64,000 nucleotides of DNA, taken from positions 1 to 64,000 of the forward strand of contig NZ_RQFA01000026.1 in NCBI RefSeq assembly GCF_004770155.1. Reading direction: 5' to 3'. Under the pieces are notes generated by a model. It had not been told where the DNA came from and made no database searches. It saw only the letters and a program-made list of their open reading frames with translations. This document shows positions 49,970-62,935 of the stretch, in pieces; within the stretch, counting starts at the first letter, position 1, and each line of letters opens with the position of its first letter. The position numbers and the translations under genes were made by a program. This DNA is from Leptospira gomenensis. Its GTDB lineage: Bacteria > Spirochaetota > Leptospiria > Leptospirales > Leptospiraceae.

Positions 49970-50773
49970 ATGATCAGAAACTTTTCGTTTACCGTGTTGG
50001 TTTCCGGCTTTTTGTTTTTCTCCTGCAGAACCACGATGATGATCGTTCCCGATCAGAAAGACGGTCAAAAGCAAGGCTTGTCCGCGTTTTCCCTGTTTTT
50101 ATTCGACCCGTTCAAACGTGTTCCTATGGGAGGGGATAAAACTGTCGTTTATAAGTTAAAGGCGCAGTATTTCAAATTCAGAATTCTCTGTAAAAAAACG
50201 GAAAACGCAGCGTTCAACGAGGATTGCGGCCATCGCCAGATTTACGACCTTAAACAAAAAGCCCCTTATAAAGGGAAAAATACCGATTTCTTTTACAGCG
50301 TTTTTACCGGTCTAACGGACAAGAAAAAGACGTTAGACGTTCTTACACCGTATTACGTCTTCGGAGGAATCGAACCGGGCTTTACGTATCAATTGGAGGA
50401 AGTCGGTTTCGAATATACGACTTATTTAAACAACTCGGCGACATACTCCACTCCGATTCAAAAATTAAGAATTTATAAAGTACTAAATCCTGATCTCTTA
50501 AACATCACTTCGGTGCCGGAAGGCGTCTCTTATCTCGGAAATTTTGCGGTTTCGGTTCTTCCCCCGAAGGAAATCGTCAAAGAAGAAGAACCCGATGTCG
50601 TTTTCCTTGTCAAAGAGGATAAATTTTCTACGGTAATTCCGATAAACGTCTTATCGGATCTTTACGACGTTGGAATGAATCGATACGATTCGGAGGCGAT
50701 TAAAAACCGTTTTACGAGTTACTTTAAGGAAGACTACTGCGGTTCCGGAATTCAGGAAAGTTATTGTAGGTGA
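49970..50773 (+). CDS. Hypothetical lipoprotein
   Basis: 267 aa. Signal peptide with lipobox FFSC (C19) and a good ribosome-binding site (AAGGGAG). The mature protein is beta-rich with paired cysteines (RILCKKTENAAFNEDCG; DYCGSGIQESYC). No family recognised. A perfect 14-base palindrome TAAGAACGTTCTTA (50782-50795) follows its stop. Confidence 0.65.
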   Translation: MIRNFSFTVLVSGFLFFSCRTTMMIVPDQKDGQKQGLSAFSLFLFDPFKRVPMGGDKTVVYKLKAQYFKFRILCKKTENAAFNEDCGHRQIYDLKQKAPYKGKNTDFFYSVFTGLTDKKKTLDVLTPYYVFGGIEPGFTYQLEEVGFEYTTYLNNSATYSTPIQKLRIYKVLNPDLLNITSVPEGVSYLGNFAVSVLPPKEIVKEEEPDVVFLVKEDKFSTVIPINVLSDLYDVGMNRYDSEAIKNRFTSYFKEDYCGSGIQESYCR

Positions 50774-50781
50774 TTTTATAC

Positions 50782-50795
50782 TAAGAACGTTCTTA
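50782..50795. repeat. 14-base perfect palindrome
   Basis: TAAGAACGTTCTTA just after the lipoprotein stop, followed by TTTCC. It could act as a weak terminator hairpin or a binding site. Confidence 0.4.
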
Positions 50796-50949
50796 TTTCC
50801 GGAAATCGACCTTGTTCCTGCCTACTTCTGTTAGGCTATAAATTATTTCCGGATTTAAAACGTATCGTTACCGATAAAACAAGGCTATTTATAAAATTAA
50901 GCCCCGATTTTCGCATTCGAACTGCTCCGAGGTGAAAGAAGCGGATCAT

Positions 50950-52989
50950 TTATTTTCCTTCCGCCCAAGATTCTTTTCGAGGATCGGCTCCTCCGTATAA
51001 TTTTCCGGTCATCGGATTTTTGAGGGAAACACAAGGGGCCCCGAAGTCGTATTCCCAAACGCCCCGGCCTACGACTTCGTATCCTAACTTTTCCAGAGTT
51101 TTTCCGTGAAGTTCGAAGATATCCTTTTCCAGTTCTATGCGGCCGGGATAATAATTATGAGGCGAGAAGGAATCGGTCCAGTTTAAGGACCGAAACCTCG
51201 GTTTTTCCACCGCTGTCTGCGGATCCATTCCGAAGACAAACATATTCAAAAAAACTTGTATGGTAGCTTGGGTTTGCATATCGCCTCCCGGCGTTCCGAG
51301 ACTCATCAGGAATTTTCCGTTTTTAAAAACCATAGACGCGTTAGGCGTAATCGTAGGTCGTTTACCGGGAAGTAGAGCGGACGGATGATTCGGATCAAGA
51401 CGGAATTGGGTCATGCGAATTCCGAGCGTAATGTCACCATCGATCATCGGAGATTGTGGAAAATCGCTCGGAGTCAAAGAGAGGGAATTTCCCTGAGCGT
51501 CGATGATGCTGAGATAGGTGGTGTCACGTCCCACTTTTCCCGTTTTTTCCCAAAGGGAAAGTTGTTGGTCATTTAAGGAAGAATGGAATGTAAGAGACGA
51601 TTGAAAAAAAATCAATTTTGCGATCACCCGACCTAATAGCGAAGTGTTGGGATTAGAATCGGAGGAGGTCCCGGTTGAAAATCGATTTTGATCGACAGGA
51701 GAATGATTTTGACTCGGGAGAGAATCTTTCCGCTGTTTTTGAAATTCGAGCGAGTTTAAAACACTCTTCTTTTGATAAGCGAAGGGATTTCCGTGTGAAG
51801 GTGTTTTGCCGAATGCGGTCGGTTGTAATAGTTTTCTTCGCTCGCTAGCGTATTCCTTGCTGAGAAGACCTTCGCTCGGAACGTTCACAAAGGCGGGGTC
51901 TCCGAAGAATTTTTCTCGATCCGCCATCGCAAGTTCGATCGCTTGTATCACGGTGTGGACGTATAGCGGAGAATTGTGTTTCATCGATTTCAAATCGATT
52001 CCTTCTAAAATTTGAAGAACGATCGGCACGACCGCGCCTTGATTCCAAGTTTGATTGGAAAAAATCGTATACGATCCGAATCTGCCTTGAAGAGGTCGTT
52101 CCCAAGCTCCCGAATATTCCGTCAGATCCTTTTGTGTGATCGTTCCGTCGTTCTGTTCATGAGCCTTTACGATTTTTTGAGCGATGGGGCCTTCGTAAAA
52201 ATAATTACGGACGAAGTCCAAAGCGCGATTTCGATCGGCTCCGTTCTGTTTCGATTTAAATTCGACGTCCACAAGTTCGCGTAACGTTTTCGCAAGTCGC
52301 GGGCGTCTGAATATTTCCTTATGATACAGCGGTTTCCACCATCGATTTTCCAGATAGACTTCGGCGTTGTAAGGCAGCAGGAGGTAGAATCCGATTCTTT
52401 TGAAAATATTCATATTGAGGTTCCTCATTAAGATTCTGTGAACCGGGAAACCTTGCTCGGCTATTTCGATCGCTGGAGCGCTTACCTGTTCAAAACTCAT
52501 CGTTCCGTATTTTTTCAGAAGTGCCACGATTACGTCCGGAGAAGCGGGAACGAGTTGCGATGAATATTTCAAAGCGGGTATATATTCGTGTCCTCTCGAT
52601 CTGAAATATTCTATCGTAGCTTTGGAAGGCGCTTTTCCGGCTCCGATATAACTTTCGACGCGATTCGATTTCGAGTCATAATAAAGCAAAGGGGCGACTC
52701 CGGGAAACGAAGCCTCTTCTCCTTGAACGACGTTTAACACCAATAAGGCGGCTATGCCCGCGTCAGCTGCGTTGCCTCCTCGTTTCAGCATTTCAAGAGC
52801 GGTTTTCGTCGCCAAAGGATGTCCGGTAGCTACCATGAATTTTTTACCTTCGGCAGTTGAACGTCCTTGATGATACGGATCATAAAATTCTAATATTTCT
52901 TTCGGTTTGGATGCGATGGAATAAAAGGTATAAAGAAACGCGGCTACGAAAACGAAGCCGAGTAAGGAGTATCTAATAATCCGATTCAT
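50950..52989 (-). CDS. ggt: Gamma-glutamyltransferase
   Basis: 679 aa from the ATG at 52989 (AGGAAGG ribosome-binding site). Moves gamma-glutamyl groups from glutathione-type donors in the periplasm. An N-terminal membrane anchor helix (5-25) is followed by the large subunit (GHPLATKTALEMLKRGGNAADA). The self-cleavage/catalytic threonine is T490 in RDTTYLS, and GGDMQTQATIQ supplies the oxyanion region. About 75 residues of Ser/Asn-rich low-complexity insert lie just before T490. Convergent with the lipoprotein at 49970. Confidence 0.88.
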   Translation of the reverse strand: MNRIIRYSLLGFVFVAAFLYTFYSIASKPKEILEFYDPYHQGRSTAEGKKFMVATGHPLATKTALEMLKRGGNAADAGIAALLVLNVVQGEEASFPGVAPLLYYDSKSNRVESYIGAGKAPSKATIEYFRSRGHEYIPALKYSSQLVPASPDVIVALLKKYGTMSFEQVSAPAIEIAEQGFPVHRILMRNLNMNIFKRIGFYLLLPYNAEVYLENRWWKPLYHKEIFRRPRLAKTLRELVDVEFKSKQNGADRNRALDFVRNYFYEGPIAQKIVKAHEQNDGTITQKDLTEYSGAWERPLQGRFGSYTIFSNQTWNQGAVVPIVLQILEGIDLKSMKHNSPLYVHTVIQAIELAMADREKFFGDPAFVNVPSEGLLSKEYASERRKLLQPTAFGKTPSHGNPFAYQKKSVLNSLEFQKQRKDSLPSQNHSPVDQNRFSTGTSSDSNPNTSLLGRVIAKLIFFQSSLTFHSSLNDQQLSLWEKTGKVGRDTTYLSIIDAQGNSLSLTPSDFPQSPMIDGDITLGIRMTQFRLDPNHPSALLPGKRPTITPNASMVFKNGKFLMSLGTPGGDMQTQATIQVFLNMFVFGMDPQTAVEKPRFRSLNWTDSFSPHNYYPGRIELEKDIFELHGKTLEKLGYEVVGRGVWEYDFGAPCVSLKNPMTGKLYGGADPRKESWAEGK

Positions 52990-53007
52990 TGGCTGCCTTC
53001 CTGAATT

Positions 53008-53038
53008 GAATTCGAGTGCCGTCTTGGCACCCGAATTC
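53008..53038 (-). promoter_or_regulatory. 5'-UTR hairpin in front of ggt
   Basis: GAATTCGAGTGCC and GGCACCCGAATTC form a 13-bp stem with one mismatch around a 5-base loop. In the ggt transcript it ends about 19 bases before the ATG, right next to the AGGAAGG site. Could affect translation or mRNA stability. Confidence 0.6.
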
Positions 53039-53214
53039 GTTATGAGGTCGAGGATTTTCAGACACAATGTAGTTGCTCCGAAAAATGAATCCACTGAAAA
53101 ATACAGGCAGGAATGAATAACGTGGTCTTACGATCTACGGAATTAAAATTCGGATTCTAAAGAAATGAAAGCATCGGATGAATTCCAATGTGTTTCGTTC
53201 TTAAACAAATCCTG

Positions 53215-54093
<879 letters not shown>

Positions 54094-54096
54094 AAA

Positions 54097-54133
54097 TTTT
54101 TCTCCGGATATTTTCAAAACATCCGGAGAAAAA
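54097..54133 (-). promoter_or_regulatory. Ribosome-binding-site-sequestering hairpin
   Basis: TTTTTCTCCGGAT and ATCCGGAGAAAAA are a perfect 13-bp inverted repeat with an 11-base loop. In the metalloprotease mRNA the 3' arm contains the GGAGA ribosome-binding site and ends three bases before the ATG, so the fold would block translation. There is no T-run, so it is not a terminator. Confidence 0.65.
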
Positions 54134-54345
54134 TACTGAACTAGCTTTCAAGTTAAGTCAGAGAATCCTTAGAAAACTTGCAGGAAAGGATTCGGATTAT
54201 AATGTGAACTCCGATGGGTCTTAAAAACAAAGAACACTTTTCCGATCGATCGATAACACTCAATGGAATTCGTGATAATTCTGGCATTTTTCGATCTTGG
54301 TTTAAATCGATACGAAAGAAGTTAATCCCTTGCGTTCCCGACCGG

Positions 54346-54493
54346 TCCCTGCGGCAGGGATCGACGCGGGGTCAAGTTATTGGTTTTTAGAAAAAGCGAT
54401 CGAAGTGATTGAATTTTCAATAACTTGACCAAAGCTGAGAGCCCGATCCCGCCTGATTCGTTCCGGCTTACTTTTGTAAGTCGGTTGGCGGGA
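54346..54493. repeat. Cluster of inverted repeats
   Basis: TCCCTGC-G-GCAGGGA at 54346-54360; GTCAAGTTATTG with CAATAACTTGAC at 54371-54382/54418-54429; and a nested hairpin TCCCGCC (54447-54453)/GGCGGGA (54487-54493) holding CGGCTTAC-TTTT-GTAAGTCG (54464-54483). The GTCAAGTTAT unit recurs at 57919-57928. It looks like a folded repeat element or the relic of a mobile element. Confidence 0.55.
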
Positions 54494-54555
54494 GCCGCCC
54501 AAATTGATAACTTGAAATTCACATTCTATTATGAATTATTTGAAGGCTTGAATCG

Positions 54556-54588
54556 AGAAAGGTTATCTTTCTAAGTCTCTAACGAGAG
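54556..54588 (-). terminator. Possible terminator of the beta-oxidation operon
   Basis: Two small stems, AGAAAG-GTTAT-CTTTCT at 54556-54572 and TCTC-TAAC-GAGA at about 54576-54587, lie within 50 bases of the last gene. No T-run is obvious, so the call is weak. Confidence 0.35.
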
Positions 54589-54601
54589 AAAAATTCTCCG
54601 G

Positions 54602-55039
54602 TTAAAATTCTTCGTCGGTCGTGTATGTCAGGATCAAAGAAGCCAAGAAGGCGAGTAAAAACTGAGAAAACACCCAAAGCCATACGATCGTGGTCGGAAG
54701 TACGTTGATGAAATTCAGGATGGAAATTGCTGGACCGACATAAGCCGCGAGGGAAAAACAAATCGCAACGATCAACCCGCCGACGATTCCGGTCGGAAGA
54801 GAATCTTTCGCAAGACGAATGATAATTCCCAAAAAGAAAACCTGAATGAGGTCGGCGGCGATCGGCCCCACCCATAAGATCATTCCAACGGATTGGAAAA
54901 AACCTTTATAGGCAGGGTCGTAGTAAAAACGCGAAAAGAACAAACTGCGAAGCGGAATGGAAATTACTTCCCAAAAACCGAAGGCGATAAACAGCCTTAA
55001 AAGAAATTGATTCCAATCTTTCGCAGTTCTTAAACTCAT
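54602..55039 (-). CDS. Hypothetical four-helix membrane protein
   Basis: 145 aa with four transmembrane helices (around 12-30, 50-75, 80-105 and 115-138). No family recognised. Starts two bases after the thiolase stop, so it belongs to the same operon; it might help lipid transport or be unrelated. Confidence 0.6.
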   Translation of the reverse strand: MSLRTAKDWNQFLLRLFIAFGFWEVISIPLRSLFFSRFYYDPAYKGFFQSVGMILWVGPIAADLIQVFFLGIIIRLAKDSLPTGIVGGLIVAICFSLAAYVGPAISILNFINVLPTTIVWLWVFSQFLLAFLASLILTYTTDEEF

Positions 55040-55041
55040 TC

Positions 55042-56307
<1,266 letters not shown>

Positions 56308-56320
56308 GGTGATACCTTCT

Positions 56321-58154
<1,834 letters not shown>

Positions 58155-58437
58155 TCATTGATCGAACGAAAATAAAGGAAACTTTTTGTAGATCTCGAAG
58201 TTCTCGGAATCGAAACAAACGAAGAAAACCGTTTCGATCGAGTGGCCGTCTTCCAGAGATTGAGAGATTGAGAAAATCGTATCCTCATTGGAGAAAAATT
58301 CTCGAACGCTCTCGATCGCGATTTTTGCGACGCGTTCTTTCGGAAAACGAGAAATCCCCGTGCCGATATTCGGGAATACGATCGTTTTCAACGAATTTTC
58401 TTTTGCCAATCGAAGACTGTTGTAATACCCGTTGCAA
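58155..58437 (-). pseudogene. Macro-domain protein, N-terminally truncated relic
   Basis: The minus frame reads [39 protein letters not shown] and on through a helix to [18 protein letters not shown]. This matches the second half of macro domains (FPNIGTGxxxFP loop, then V.FVCFD). The first half, with the ADP-ribose-binding Asn/Asp motifs, is missing and a stop closes the frame upstream. Macro domains bind or remove ADP-ribose; this copy should be inactive. Confidence 0.55.
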
Positions 58438-58625
58438 AGAAGTCGTTCTTCTTGATTTTTTTAAAAAATCTTCATCTTCCGATGAAGTGCGCCTTATCGA
58501 GGCGAAACTAAAAAAACTTTCTAAAGAAATAAGACAAAAAGCGGACAACCGGCAAGTAATATAAGTATGATCGGTCGATAGGTTCGGGAAACGGGATTTG
58601 TTCGTTTCACGATCCCAATATCTTT

Positions 58626-59396
58626 ATGAAATCAGTTTATTTTTTTACGTTTGTCCTATTTTTTATAGTCTACTTTCCATTTTTATCTTTAGAGTCGAAG
58701 GAAAATGTAAAGTCAATGGAAAGTGAGACGGAAGAGGATCCGCAGGGAGATTTAAGGGAATCGAAAAGAATTTTTATCGGAGGATTTTTCTCCGAAGTAA
58801 AAGGATACGAGTTTTCTTGGTTTCAAGTCGGTTATAATTTCGATCGAACTTTATCTCTTTCTTTTCTTTATTTTCGAAAGTCGAGCGTAAATCATTTCGA
58901 TCTCGATCGATCGAAAGCATTTTCCTATCAGATATCGTATTCTCTTGAAAACAGGGATTTTTCTCAAGATCAAATCGGACTTGCGTTCGATTGGTTTCCG
59001 TTTAATTACCATCACTATTTTACTCTCGGGTTCGGTCAGGAAATCTATCGTCAAAAAGATCGAAAGCAGGAATATCAAGCGAATCTGAGTCGAGGAGAGT
59101 GGGATATCTCCGGTAAAATGTGGTCGTATTCGATTTATAACCGTCGAAATTACGTATCTATCGGAACGGGAGAACGTTTGGTTTTATCCTCGGGAATTTT
59201 TATCAATTGCGCCGTTTACGGATTATTCTATCTAAACAATTCCCCTCGTATTCAGAGAGAACTTCCACTTTTTTACAATCAGATTCCCGATTCGGCTCAG
59301 CTCAAAGAAATTTCGGACGACCCGGACTCGCAGGAGGCGAAACGAAATTCGTCGGCCGAGTTGTCCGTATTTATTTCAATCGGAGTTTCGATATGA
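58626..59396 (+). CDS. Exported beta-rich hypothetical protein
   Basis: 256 aa. Signal peptide with FPFLSLESKE, an acidic linker, then alternating aromatic-rich strands (SWFQVGYNFDRTLSLSFLYF, SYQISYSLENRDF, HYFTLGFGQEIY) that suggest a small outer-membrane barrel. No family recognised. It faces the convergent M48 gene across a hairpin. Confidence 0.6.
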   Translation: MKSVYFFTFVLFFIVYFPFLSLESKENVKSMESETEEDPQGDLRESKRIFIGGFFSEVKGYEFSWFQVGYNFDRTLSLSFLYFRKSSVNHFDLDRSKAFSYQISYSLENRDFSQDQIGLAFDWFPFNYHHYFTLGFGQEIYRQKDRKQEYQANLSRGEWDISGKMWSYSIYNRRNYVSIGTGERLVLSSGIFINCAVYGLFYLNNSPRIQRELPLFYNQIPDSAQLKEISDDPDSQEAKRNSSAELSVFISIGVSI

Positions 59397-59421
59397 TATT
59401 CGTGTCATCGATCGGAATTCA

Positions 59422-59444
59422 CGAGCCGCCCCCGTAGCGGCTCG
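59422..59444. terminator. Bidirectional hairpin between convergent genes
   Basis: CGAGCCGC and GCGGCTCG are exact reverse complements around seven bases. It sits between the stops at 59396 and 59481, a natural place for a two-way terminator. No T-run on either side. Confidence 0.5.
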
Positions 59445-59480
59445 AAACGTTATCCGAAATCTCTGCTTAAAAGGATTCAA

Positions 59481-61460
59481 TCACTGAAGAATGATCTGAT
59501 CGACCCTGTTCTTTCTGTATTTAACGAAGGTATTTCCGTTTTGAGTATATCCGAGGTAAGCTCCGTTTTTCTGAAATCTTTTTCCGAAAACCCTTTCCGC
59601 CGAATTCCGATCCGAACCGATCGAAACACCTTTGTCTATTCCCGGACTTCCGTCGCCGTACATATTCACCTGAAGTACGGAGCCTATGCTCAGAAGGAAG
59701 GATGTTTCCTTTTTGTTATAGATGTAAAATTCGCTGCCCGAGGACTTATCCACCTGAATGCGGTCGGGTTTTCCCCATAGTTTCAAAAGGTCTTCCAGCT
59801 TATCTCCCGGACCGACACCACCCACTTTAAACAGGTTTTGTTTCGCGTTTTGGGAAGGATCGGGCAACGTGATACCGTGCAACTGCGCCAAGTGTTTTGC
59901 CCAACCGGAAGAAGAATCGTAATTATCTATATAATACGAGGCGAGTTGTTTCGTCTTCGGAGTTTTTTCCTTATAAGATTCCAAAAGAACGTAGTTTAGG
60001 ATGGGCGTAAAATTCTCGTAAACGTAATCCGGATCCAGTTGGGTTTTTTGACGGATCGAAGTTCCGATTCCTTGGAGATACGCCTGAACGTCCGGGTTGG
60101 TTTTCGATTGTGATCCGAGGTTCTGGATTTTTCCGTCCACCATCTTTCCTACGGAGCGAAAAATTTCCAGCGCCCTTTCCTGATCGTCGGTCCAATAAAA
60201 GACCACGCCGAGATTGTTCGCCAAAGGAATGGAATTTTCGGCGCGCACAGCGTTGCCCGCCAAAGACTTGGCGACGTTCATATCGTTTTCTTCGGTCGAG
60301 TACGAAAGTAGAATCGCGTAGTTCGAAACGAAGTAAGGATCCTCCGTTTTCAGGATAACTTTTTGATACGCCTCCTTAGCTTTTTGATACGCGGCGGAAT
60401 TTCCCGGAGTCGCTCGCATAACGGCTCTTTTGCGAATCCCGTCCGGAAACACCATCGAATCTCGGAAGGAAGGCATATCCAGAACCGGTTTTAACTTCAA
60501 GTCCTCGTTACTCGCTGTGGCCATCCAGATTTTATGAAGGCATACGGCGTACGCCTTTTCCAGATGTGTGTTCCCCGGAAATTTGGATAAGGCGCGTTCG
60601 AGGTTGGATTTCGCCTGATCCAAATTTTTACCGAATTGAACGTCGTCGTACGTCTTTTCCATAGTGGCGAGAAGGGAATACAACTCCTGTTTATCTCCGC
60701 CGAATCTAGACAAACGGTCGTTAGGCGAAGGGTGACTCGCGAAATAGACGGAGGTCATCGATTCCGGACTGATTTTGTCCAGCTTTTTGTTGGCGATGTA
60801 TTCTTTGTATTGGTTTTCGATATCGCTCATGAGCTCCAAGGTACGAATCATGTAGTCTCCGCCGTATCCGGCCTTATTGAGCAGTTGAAATCCGGTCTGG
60901 TCCGCATCCACTTCCTGTTCTTGCGAAAATTTAAGATTATCTAATACGGCTTCCCCCGTAGGATTCTCCTTCAATTGATAGAATTTTTTAACGGAGTTGA
61001 ACGTATGTCTGTTGTAATAATGCGACAATTCGTGAGATAAAACTCCCGCTACGTATCTTTCTCGGTAAAAATCCATCTTTTCTTTTGCGTCAGATTCCGA
61101 ACGGGAAATTACCTGATCGAGTATATCGAGAGTTCCGGAGTTGATACAAAATTGTCCTCCAGCCATAGCGAACGCGTTAAACGAGTTATCCTGCACGAGA
61201 TTGTATACGATCGGGAACGAAGGATTTCCGGACGAGTCTGCCAATTTCCGAAAGGCGGAATCGATCGGTTTTCTCCAGCCGTTGTAGTCCTTCAAAACTT
61301 TTCTGGATTTTAAAATTGCAGTATACTGATACGAACTTTGGCGGACGATCTGCGCGTATAACTCGGCGTCGAAATTGATCGGAGCGTTTTTTTCCGCGCT
61401 CAACGAAAAACTTAGGACGAGTGTAAGGATAGAAAAGACAAACGTGCGAATTCTAAACAT
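59481..61460 (-). CDS. M48-family metalloprotease with TPR-like C terminus
   Basis: 659 aa. Signal peptide (1-22), zinc site HELSH (143-147), then EQEVDADQTGFQLL with the third-ligand Glu, as in BepA-like periplasmic M48 proteases. The C-terminal 300 residues contain TPR-like helical pairs (SNYAILLSYSTEEND, AENSIPLANNLGVVFYW) and end in a beta-strand-rich segment. Probably helps outer-membrane protein quality control. Confidence 0.85.
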   Translation of the reverse strand: MFRIRTFVFSILTLVLSFSLSAEKNAPINFDAELYAQIVRQSSYQYTAILKSRKVLKDYNGWRKPIDSAFRKLADSSGNPSFPIVYNLVQDNSFNAFAMAGGQFCINSGTLDILDQVISRSESDAKEKMDFYRERYVAGVLSHELSHYYNRHTFNSVKKFYQLKENPTGEAVLDNLKFSQEQEVDADQTGFQLLNKAGYGGDYMIRTLELMSDIENQYKEYIANKKLDKISPESMTSVYFASHPSPNDRLSRFGGDKQELYSLLATMEKTYDDVQFGKNLDQAKSNLERALSKFPGNTHLEKAYAVCLHKIWMATASNEDLKLKPVLDMPSFRDSMVFPDGIRKRAVMRATPGNSAAYQKAKEAYQKVILKTEDPYFVSNYAILLSYSTEENDMNVAKSLAGNAVRAENSIPLANNLGVVFYWTDDQERALEIFRSVGKMVDGKIQNLGSQSKTNPDVQAYLQGIGTSIRQKTQLDPDYVYENFTPILNYVLLESYKEKTPKTKQLASYYIDNYDSSSGWAKHLAQLHGITLPDPSQNAKQNLFKVGGVGPGDKLEDLLKLWGKPDRIQVDKSSGSEFYIYNKKETSFLLSIGSVLQVNMYGDGSPGIDKGVSIGSDRNSAERVFGKRFQKNGAYLGYTQNGNTFVKYRKNRVDQIILQ

Positions 61461-61599
61461 ATTCCGTAAACCTTAAGAGTGATTTAAATAACGTCGGGGC
61501 CTCTAAGATCGCAAAAAAAAAAACGTTGTCAAGCTCTTCCTTTTGATGCGGACTGCGGAATCCGCGCTGCGTAGGAAAAAAATTATAATTCGAAATTCT

Positions 61600-62178
61600 T
61601 CAAAATCCCTTTTGGAGGATCAGATTTTTTATTTCCGGATCGGACCAAGTCCGAAGTTCGAATAAATATTCGTACGGATCCTCGTCGATTCGCAAAAGAT
61701 CGCAAAACGCCTGTTCGGTTGTCCGGCCTCGGAGTTTTAGATCCTTTATTTTCTCCCCGAATTCCGGAACGGCGAACGTAAGAATCCTGTGTTCCACGAT
61801 CATATGAACGAATCCCATCTGTGATTCGACGGGAATCGGCTGCGCGAAAATTTCGTACTTAAAATTCTCGATACGAAAACGTGTGATGATCGTCGCCAAA
61901 TTTTGGAAATTTTTTTCTTCGATTTCGAAATCGTAAAATCGGGAAAACGAAGTTCCGAGTTCGAGTTTGAATTCTTCCGAATCCTTATAACTGCAAAGAA
62001 TGTCCACGTCGCTTTCATCAATGTCTATTTCAAGAGGAACGGTTCCCGCAAAAACAGGACCGTATTTAGAAATCGAATCGAAGATCGAATGTCTTTTTAT
62101 TTCCTCCCAAATCTTTCTTTGTTTTAGGTTTCCGTTTTTGAGGAAATTCGGCGATGAAAAATTCGGTTTCGTATCCAA
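61600..62178 (-). CDS. DUF4269 nucleotidyltransferase-like protein
   Basis: 192 aa from a TTG with AGG just upstream; no ATG is near. GTVPLEIDIDESDVDILC matches the DUF4269 nucleotidyltransferase-fold signature (G-T-x-P then SDxDI). The C-terminal part (FAQPIPVESQMGFVHMIVEHRIL) also fits. Role unknown; resembles proteins that modify or sense nucleotides. Confidence 0.75.
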   Translation of the reverse strand: MDTKPNFSSPNFLKNGNLKQRKIWEEIKRHSIFDSISKYGPVFAGTVPLEIDIDESDVDILCSYKDSEEFKLELGTSFSRFYDFEIEEKNFQNLATIITRFRIENFKYEIFAQPIPVESQMGFVHMIVEHRILTFAVPEFGEKIKDLKLRGRTTEQAFCDLLRIDEDPYEYLFELRTWSDPEIKNLILQKGF

Positions 62179-62202
62179 GTTACCTGATATCTGAGAGAAA
62201 AT

Positions 62203-62730
62203 TTAATCCTCTTCAGGTAGAAGCGGAGAAATAAAATAAGCGATGAATTCCAATTTACCAGTGGTTCCAGATTTTTGATAGATGGAGAAAGTCTGATTTT
62301 CGATCGTCTTCAGACTTTTTCCTCGTATAGCAGCGATTTGGTGATTTGACATTCCGCGCAAAAGTAGGACGGCGATCTCTTTTTCCTTATCCGAAAGTCC
62401 CCAACCTGCGAGTTGTTTTTGGAACGATTCCCAAAAGGATTGGTCCGTATGCGTAAGGAGTTGATTCTTATTTTTCAACCCTTCGATCACCACTTTGGCC
62501 GATTCGATGTCTTCCTGTGTGTTTCTGATTTCCTGAAACAGAAAAAAAATTCCGATAATCGATAGAAGTCCGAACGCGGTCTCAATGGTGGTAAAGTATG
62601 CCTGGGACCTTTCGATCCAATGAATGTCGAACGCGAACGTAAGGATTTCTTCTATTATCCAGAGAAGGATCAAAAAGATATAAAGCGAAAAAAAGTAGAA
62701 CCGTTTTTCTTGAGGAAACCAGAATTTCAT
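62203..62730 (-). CDS. LuxR-type membrane-anchored regulator
   Basis: 175 aa from the ATG at 62730; a GTG nine codons upstream is possible. Two transmembrane helices (about 14-35 and 50-66), a short coil, then a LuxR/NarL HTH at the C terminus (LSDKEKEIAVLLLRGMSNHQIAAI). Membrane-bound HTH proteins of this kind sense envelope signals. It lies 24 bases upstream of the DUF4269 gene on the same strand and is divergent from the ankyrin lipoprotein. Confidence 0.8.
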   Translation of the reverse strand: MKFWFPQEKRFYFFSLYIFLILLWIIEEILTFAFDIHWIERSQAYFTTIETAFGLLSIIGIFFLFQEIRNTQEDIESAKVVIEGLKNKNQLLTHTDQSFWESFQKQLAGWGLSDKEKEIAVLLLRGMSNHQIAAIRGKSLKTIENQTFSIYQKSGTTGKLEFIAYFISPLLPEED

Positions 62731-62935
62731 TTTTAAAAGCCGCTTATAGAACGGCACAAGTAAAACTAAGAACTCTCCCTTTTCCGAGTCAAGTATGATA
62801 ACGGATCCGAAACGTTCCTTAGGTAAAAACCACTAAACACAACGAAACCCTTTGGGGAATTACCGTAGTTACTGTCTCCTCCTATTGTATCCCCGAATAT
62901 TACGGGTATCGTTTATCACATCGAGGTGGAAAGTC

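Larger units (their letters stand above)
54134..54601. other. Structured intergenic region
   Basis: About 470 bases with no supportable gene. Several inverted repeats lie within 54346-54588 (see the separate entries). An open frame on the minus strand (54322-54522) has no protein character. Confidence 0.5.

Noticed and set aside
54322..54522. 66-aa minus-strand frame
   Set aside because: It lies within the inverted-repeat cluster and reads as non-protein sequence.
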